From: SURF-55 sp040755195
GTDB taxonomy: Bacteria; Bacillota; Desulfotomaculia; Desulfotomaculales; Ammonificaceae
Direction: 5' to 3'
NCBI GenBank assembly: GCA_040755195.1
Contig: JBFMBL010000014.1
Span: 1 to 55,233, forward strand
DNA length: 55,233 bases
Shown here: one piece after another, positions 51,258-55,233 of the stretch
How positions within the stretch are numbered: position 1 is the first letter of the stretch
Layout: each line of letters opens with the position of its first letter
Notes under the pieces: generated by a model
Told to the model about the DNA's origin: nothing
The model's database searches: none
The model's input: the letters and a program-made list of their open reading frames with translations, nothing else
Program-made: the position numbers and the translations under genes

Positions 51258-52049
51258 TTATAAAATGGTCTCAGGAGTATTCAACACTGAGCCGAAAAGC
51301 TGCGCCGCATTTTCGGTAGTGGCTTGGGCTACCTCTTCCAAACTCAAGCCGCGGACTTCCGCCACTCGGCGCGCGGTATGAACAAGGTAAGCGGGTTCGT
51401 TTCGCTTGCCCCGGTAAGGCACCGGCGCCAGGTAGGGCGCATCCGTCTCCAGCAGTAAGCGCTCAAGCGGCGCAAGCTTAACCACTTCCACCAGCGAGTC
51501 ATTCTTAGTAAACGTGACCGGCCCGGCGATGGAGATGTAAAAACCCAAAGCGAGAAAGCGCCCCGCTTCCTCCCAATTACCTGAAAAGCAGTGCATCACC
51601 CCCGGCAATCCGATTGCTTCCCGGGACAAAATATCGTACACATCCGGTATCGCCTCCCGGCAGTGGATAACCACCGGCAGTTCAACCTCGCGCGCCACCT
51701 TCAGCTGTTCTACAAAAACCTTCCGCTGTGTCGGCCGCGGGGAAAGATCCCGGTAATAGTCGAGCCCTATCTCGCCGATGGCGAGGATCTTTTTTTTACC
51801 GGCAAGTCGCTTTAAGACCTGAAGGTAGTCAGGAGAGGCCTTTGCGGCATCGTGAGGATGAACCCCCACAACCGCGAAAATACCGGGATGTGAATGCGCC
51901 AGGGCTACCCCCTGTTCGGAAGAAGCGATGTCATACCCCACATTAATGATCTTTTCAACCCCGGCCGCACCGGCCGCCTGCAAAACAGCCGGTCTGTCTT
52001 TGTCAAACCGGCGGTCGTTTAAATGGCAGTGGGTATCGATCAGTTTCAC
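51258..52049 (-). CDS. tatD: TatD-family metal-dependent hydrolase
   Basis: A 263-residue TIM-barrel nuclease/hydrolase: metal ligands in DTHCHLNDRRF (about 5-15), GEIGLDYYRD (about 97-106), VIHCREA (about 132) and LETDAPYLAP (about 207-216). TatD proteins are Mg-dependent 3'-5' DNA exonucleases. It lies 13 bases after metG on the same strand, the usual Firmicute pair. Confidence 0.95.
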   Translation of the reverse strand: MKLIDTHCHLNDRRFDKDRPAVLQAAGAAGVEKIINVGYDIASSEQGVALAHSHPGIFAVVGVHPHDAAKASPDYLQVLKRLAGKKKILAIGEIGLDYYRDLSPRPTQRKVFVEQLKVAREVELPVVIHCREAIPDVYDILSREAIGLPGVMHCFSGNWEEAGRFLALGFYISIAGPVTFTKNDSLVEVVKLAPLERLLLETDAPYLAPVPYRGKRNEPAYLVHTARRVAEVRGLSLEEVAQATTENAAQLFGSVLNTPETIL

Positions 52050-52062
52050 TTTGTAGTCCTCT

Positions 52063-53604
52063 TTACTTTTCTATCTCTATACGCGGGAAGAGCGGCGCAC
52101 CTCTTTCCACCTTCACTCCCGGCGGCAACTTACCCCAGTCAAGTGACGCGAAGGTATGAAGTTCCGGCTTGCCGGTTATTCCGAGTTGCGGCCATACCCG
52201 CCCGGGCAGGCCGGGCATAAAGGGTCCCAGGAGCACCGTTACAATCCGGTAAACCTCCAGGACGTTATAAAGCACGGTGTTAAACCGGTCCCGCTTTTGC
52301 GGGTCTTTACCGAGGCTCCACGGCGCGGTCTCGTCGAGATACTTGTTCGCCCGGCCGACAAGCTGCCAGACAGCCGCCAGCGCCTCGGAAAGCTCTAATC
52401 GGTCCACCAGTTCGGCTACCTTTGCGGGCAACTCCCGGGCCAGCTCGATCAATTCTCCGTCAGGTCCTTCGGCGCTTCCCGGGGCACCCAAAACTCCGCC
52501 GCCGAACTTTTCAAGTACCGTGAGACTCCGGTGCAGGAGATTCCCCAGGTCGTTGGCCAGATCGCTGTTTATTCGGCCGATCAAGCTATCCTCCGAATAG
52601 CTTCCGTCCGCGCCGAACAGGAGTTCACGCAGCAGGTAGTACCGTACGGCTTCTACGCCGTATTTATCGATAAGCTGGTGGGGGTCAACCACGTTCCCCT
52701 TGGATTTCGACATCTTGCCTCCTTCAAGGAGGAGCCAGCCGTGGCCCACCACCCTTTTCGGCAACGCGACACCGACGGCCATGAGAAGAATAGGCCAAAT
52801 GATGGTATGAAAGCGGACGATATCCTTTCCTACCAGATGGATATCCGCCGGCCAGTATCGTCTGAACAACGCGTCGTTTTCCGTTCCATAATCGAGTGCC
52901 GAGATGTAGTTTGTAAGGGCGTCAACCCAAACGTAGACCACGTGGCGCCGGTCGAAAGGAACCGGAATCCCCCAGGAAAAAGTGGTCCGGGAAACACACA
53001 GGTCCTCAAGCCCGCTCTTAATGAAATTAACCATCTCATTCCGCCTGGAAACAGGTTGAATGAAATCGGGGTGATCTTCGATATACTTCAGCAGCCGGTC
53101 TGCATACTTCGAAAGCCGTAAGAAGTAGCTTTCCTCCTGCAGAAGCTCCACTGTCCGAGCGCAATCCGGGCAGTTCCCCTCAACGAGCTGCCGCTGCGTC
53201 CAGAATGTTTCGCAGGGAGTGCAGTACCAGCCCTCGTACTTGGCCTTATATATATCCCCTTGTTCGTAAAGGCGCTGGAATACTTTCCGCACAACCGCAT
53301 GATGACGTTCCTGGGTGGTGCGTATGAAATCGCTGTAATCCACCATCAGCCGCACCCAGAGGTCTTTGAAACCGGCAACGATCTCGTCCACATACTCTTT
53401 TGGGTTCTTCCCTTTTGCCTGGGCGGCGCGCTCGATCTTCTGACCGTGTTCGTCGGCGCCGGTCAAGAAGTACACATCGTAGCCAGTCAGCCGTTTGAAC
53501 CGGGCTACAGTGTCCGCGGCCACGGTCGTATAGGCATGTCCGATGTGAAGGTTATCACTAGGATAATATATCGGGGTGGTGATATAGAAAGTCGGTTGTG
53601 ACAA
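52063..53604 (-). CDS. metG: Methionyl-tRNA synthetase (short form)
   Basis: A 513-residue class I synthetase. HIGH motif in LHIGHAYT (about 19-26), zinc knuckle CTPCETFW...NCPDC (about 125-147), KMSKSKGNV (about 297-305). Many Firmicute MetG proteins are about 650 residues with a C-terminal Trbp111-type tRNA-binding domain; this one stops after the anticodon domain (LFPRIEIEK), so that domain is absent or encoded elsewhere. The TTG at 53604 has AAGGGGAA 6 bases upstream and gives a typical N-terminus (SQPTFYITTPIYYP); an in-frame ATG at 53628 is less likely. Confidence 0.96.
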   Translation of the reverse strand: MSQPTFYITTPIYYPSDNLHIGHAYTTVAADTVARFKRLTGYDVYFLTGADEHGQKIERAAQAKGKNPKEYVDEIVAGFKDLWVRLMVDYSDFIRTTQERHHAVVRKVFQRLYEQGDIYKAKYEGWYCTPCETFWTQRQLVEGNCPDCARTVELLQEESYFLRLSKYADRLLKYIEDHPDFIQPVSRRNEMVNFIKSGLEDLCVSRTTFSWGIPVPFDRRHVVYVWVDALTNYISALDYGTENDALFRRYWPADIHLVGKDIVRFHTIIWPILLMAVGVALPKRVVGHGWLLLEGGKMSKSKGNVVDPHQLIDKYGVEAVRYYLLRELLFGADGSYSEDSLIGRINSDLANDLGNLLHRSLTVLEKFGGGVLGAPGSAEGPDGELIELARELPAKVAELVDRLELSEALAAVWQLVGRANKYLDETAPWSLGKDPQKRDRFNTVLYNVLEVYRIVTVLLGPFMPGLPGRVWPQLGITGKPELHTFASLDWGKLPPGVKVERGAPLFPRIEIEK

Positions 53605-53629
53605 GATCGTTCCCCTTCCCGTGGGCATT

Positions 53630-54060
53630 TTTCTTGGCTTTTACCAAAGGCCAAATTAAGCCGTTTTCTCCCCAAAATGGTAAGCCAAAATTCATTGTAT
53701 TGCAGATACAACAGGGTGTCAAGAAATTGGGAGGTGAGAGGCGGGAGGTTAGAAGTGTGAGGAGCGAATAAAACCACAAGCGGATTTCACCTTCTATTTT
53801 TGTTTCGGGTATTCCCGCAATCATAGAAGGCACCCGTAATCTTATAATATTATTAAGAAAAGAGAAGCCATATTCTATAGGTTCCGTTGCCCCTTTTCGG
53901 CTAAAAGGGGTTTGGGGCTTATTCGGCGAAATATGAAAACACGCAAACGTCCGCCGAATAAATTTAAAAAGAACTTATGAAGCCCATCCCACTTTTCTCC
54001 GGTATTCACCTTAGGTGAACGGGGGCGCAACATTGGATAAGAAAACCGTCCTGATCGTTG
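53630..54060. other. Gap between metG and the 5S rRNA gene
   Basis: About 430 bases. It holds a repeat-like patch (GGGAGGTGAGAGGCGGGAGG, 53728-53747) matching the left arm of R2 copy 1, and a CCCCTTTT/AAAAGGGG hairpin at 53890-53910 without a T-run. No gene is convincing. Confidence 0.45.
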
Positions 54061-54063
54061 TAA

Positions 54064-54094
54064 AACAAAAACCACAGAAAAGATCTTCTGTGGT
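54064..54094 (-). terminator. Terminator of the rRNA operon
   Basis: Stem ACCACAGAA / TTCTGTGGT (54071-54079, 54086-54094) directly after 5S on the minus strand, followed by TTTTTGTTTTA. Confidence 0.85.
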
Positions 54095-54103
54095 TTTAAC
54101 ATT

Positions 54104-54221
<118 letters not shown>

Positions 54222-54236
54222 ATCTTTAGTTTTCTA

Positions 54237-54600
54237 CTTCTTTCGTGGGGCGCGACAATGAGCAGCGCACTACTGCGTCAGGCTCGCTGTCAGAATCCTC
54301 ACGTATTTCCATATACGCTCCGGTTCGGCCAGCTTCGCCTTCCTTGTCCTGCTTACTCCTTGCCGCGTTCCGCTTATGCCACGCTACTGCATCTGAGTAA
54401 CACGCTTACGGGTCCACTGCTTCTTTCCGCACGGGCGATAAGCGACGCATTGCTGCGTCAGCTTGCCAAGGCCGGGGCCTCACGCACCTCTGTGTACGCT
54501 CCGGTCCGTCCTTACCAAGACTTCCTTGCACTGCATTCTTCTCGCCGCGCGCCGTAATGCACTGCGCTACCGCTCCTGAGCAACATGCTCACGGGTCAAC
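54237..54600 (-). repeat. Two tandem R1 repeat copies in the 23S-5S spacer
   Basis: Copy 54237-54420 and copy 54421-54600, each about 180 bases, start TTCTTTC and end ACGGGTC-AC (plus-strand reading). Hairpins: CGTAT-TTCCAT-ATACG (54301-54316) and CGCAC-CTCTGT-GTACG (about 54483-54498). A third start, TTCTTTCGTG, follows at 54601. They fill most of the 480-base spacer. Confidence 0.8.
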
Positions 54601-54703
54601 TTCTTTCGTGAACTTCCTCTTTATCCTTCTACCTTCTATATTCTATATTCTACATTCTATATTCTGTTCCTTCAAAACCGCATAGTGCATGGATTAAAAT
54701 TCA
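54601..54703. repeat. Low-complexity TTCTATATTCTA patch next to the 23S 3' end
   Basis: TTCTACCTTCTATATTCTAT, then further TTCTA words (54627-54665), the same word family as 8085-8150, between the R1 copies and 23S rRNA. Confidence 0.6.
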
Positions 54704-55233
54704 GGTCAAGACCTCGACCTATTAGTACCGGTCAGCTCAACCCATTACTGGGCTTACACCTCCGGCCTATCTACCTGGTAGTCTACCAGGGGTCTTACCC
54801 CGACACTCAACTTTCTTTACCGCTGAGGGTTAAACTGTGACTGATCCGCTCCTTCAACCAACGCCGGGATTGTGAGGACTCCTTTAACGTATGTTCTCTC
54901 AACCCCGCGTCCTTCTTCGACCGGTAAGCCTCGTAATAAACTAATATCCACCGGTGTCCTTTAGTCGAAGGAACTTTACCTTTGTTGTGCTCCTCCAAAC
55001 GCCTCGGTAAATCGGATGAATACCCGATATAAACCTTACCTTCTTCATTTGCGAGCACATATACGTAATACACTACTAACCCCCCGATACAGAAAGTTGA
55101 GTGTCGGGTGGGAAACCTAATCTTGAGGCGGGTTTCGCGCTTAGATGCTTTCAGCGCTTATCCCTGCCAGACATAGCTACCCAGCGCTGCTCCTGGCGGA
55201 ACAACTGGTACACCAGCGGTCTGTCCATCCCGG
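54704..55233 (-). rRNA. rrl: 23S ribosomal RNA, 3' part (runs out of the window), with an insertion
   Basis: The minus strand ends in the typical 23S 3' sequence (GACCGGTACTAATAGGTCGA ...GGTCTTGACC). The conserved stretches at 54704-54797 and from 55109 on (GGGAAACCTAATCTTGAGGC, TTTCGCGCTTAGATGCTTTC) flank an insertion of about 310 bases at 54798-55108. Position relative to the 3' end corresponds to helix 98 of domain VI (near E. coli 2790-2805). The insert ends form a perfect 18-bp stem (54799-54816 with 55091-55108), so the rRNA core can still fold. Confidence 0.95.
54807..55073 (-). CDS. GIY-YIG endonuclease-like protein encoded inside 23S rRNA
   Basis: An 88-residue single-domain GIY-YIG protein: YYVYVL (GIY half), KVYIGYSSDLPRRLEEHN (YIG half with the conserved Arg), the HNKGKVPSTKG loop and the metal-site Glu region (YYEAYRSKKDAGLREHTLK). 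Catalytic residues look intact. It belongs to the small UPF0213/YhbQ-like group. The GTG at 55073 is preceded by GGGGGG, on the rRNA sense strand. The ORF occupies the loop of the helix-98 insertion, and its stop codon (54807-54809) lies within the 18-bp stem. It may cut DNA at the insertion site (homing) or act on nucleic acid in the rRNA context; both are inference. Confidence 0.85.
   Translation of the reverse strand: MYYVYVLANEEGKVYIGYSSDLPRRLEEHNKGKVPSTKGHRWILVYYEAYRSKKDAGLREHTLKESSQSRRWLKERISHSLTLSGKES

Noticed and set aside
53890..53910. CCCCTTTT/AAAAGGGG hairpin considered as a terminator
   Set aside because: No T-run follows on either strand, and it lies upstream of metG, not after a gene.

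Overview
The window looks like a chromosome segment from a spore-forming, sulfate- or sulfite-reducing Firmicute of the class Clostridia (Desulfotomaculum/Pelotomaculum-like relatives). The evidence is dsrA-dsrB-dsrD next to Firmicute sporulation and housekeeping genes (spoVG, yabG, a yabE-like gene, glmU, prs, ispE, ksgA, tatD, metG), Gram-positive ribosome binding sites with frequent GTG/TTG starts, and multihaem cytochromes with their own Ccm maturation genes. The genus cannot be fixed from sequence reading alone.

Layout. 1-3430: two tandem paralogous multihaem c-type cytochromes (the first cut by the window edge) and a decayed remnant. 3904-4598: a VapBC-type toxin-antitoxin pair (minus). 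4840-10443: a system I cytochrome c maturation operon (ccmC-like, ccmE, ccmF, ccmA, ccmB, ccmC, ccmD), then an AhbC/NirJ-like radical SAM haem-synthesis enzyme (minus) and a ten-haem lipoprotein cytochrome (12229-13254). 13390-16825: PRC-barrel protein, then prs, glmU and spoVG (minus). 17018-19656: LysR, YedE and TusA-like genes, probably a selenium/sulfur trafficking set. 19866-22719: FmdB zinc ribbon, a HEAT-repeat protein, YkgJ and TPR proteins. 22896-25783: dissimilatory sulfite reductase dsrABD (minus). 26355-29104: small winged-helix protein, nucleotidyltransferase, GntR regulator, ispE (minus). 29271-31133: ZIP metal transporter, a repeat-rich gap and a small DMT transporter. 31605-36216: complete livJHMGF ABC transporter. 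36440-43584: an accessory island with a YbaB-like gene, two paralogues of an unknown family ending in a WDF-x-RS motif, a tandem array of at least seven tiny one-helix membrane proteins, a methyltransferase and a trypsin-like protease. 43753-53604: yabG, glycosyltransferase, ykuK-like, ksgA, yabE-like, cobO, a lone GAF domain, a gene split by an in-frame stop, tatD and metG. 54104-55233: 5S rRNA and the 3' end of 23S rRNA (minus); the 23S gene carries an insertion that encodes a GIY-YIG protein.

How it fits together. Read along the minus strand, rrn-metG-tatD-yabE-ksgA-yabG-ispE-spoVG-glmU-prs is the familiar Firmicute backbone order. Accessory blocks interrupt it: dsr (same strand) and several plus-strand blocks (ccm, liv, the island). 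The cytochromes, the Ccm system and the AhbC-like enzyme form a haem/electron-transfer module. DsrABD is the terminal sulfite reductase and also needs sirohaem, the precursor of the Ahb haem route.

Intergenic DNA is unusually rich in dispersed repeats. A roughly 180-bp family (R1) has a hairpin with compensatory base changes and occurs at about 30.1-30.7, 36.3-36.4 and 54.2-54.6 kb, including two tandem copies between 5S and 23S. A second, palindromic family (R2) interrupts R1 in one place. A 128-bp element with terminal inverted repeats lies between ccmD and the radical SAM gene. The most notable findings are the GIY-YIG gene inside an rRNA stem-loop, the tiny membrane-protein array with repeated gene-plus-hairpin cassettes, and the R1 structured repeat.
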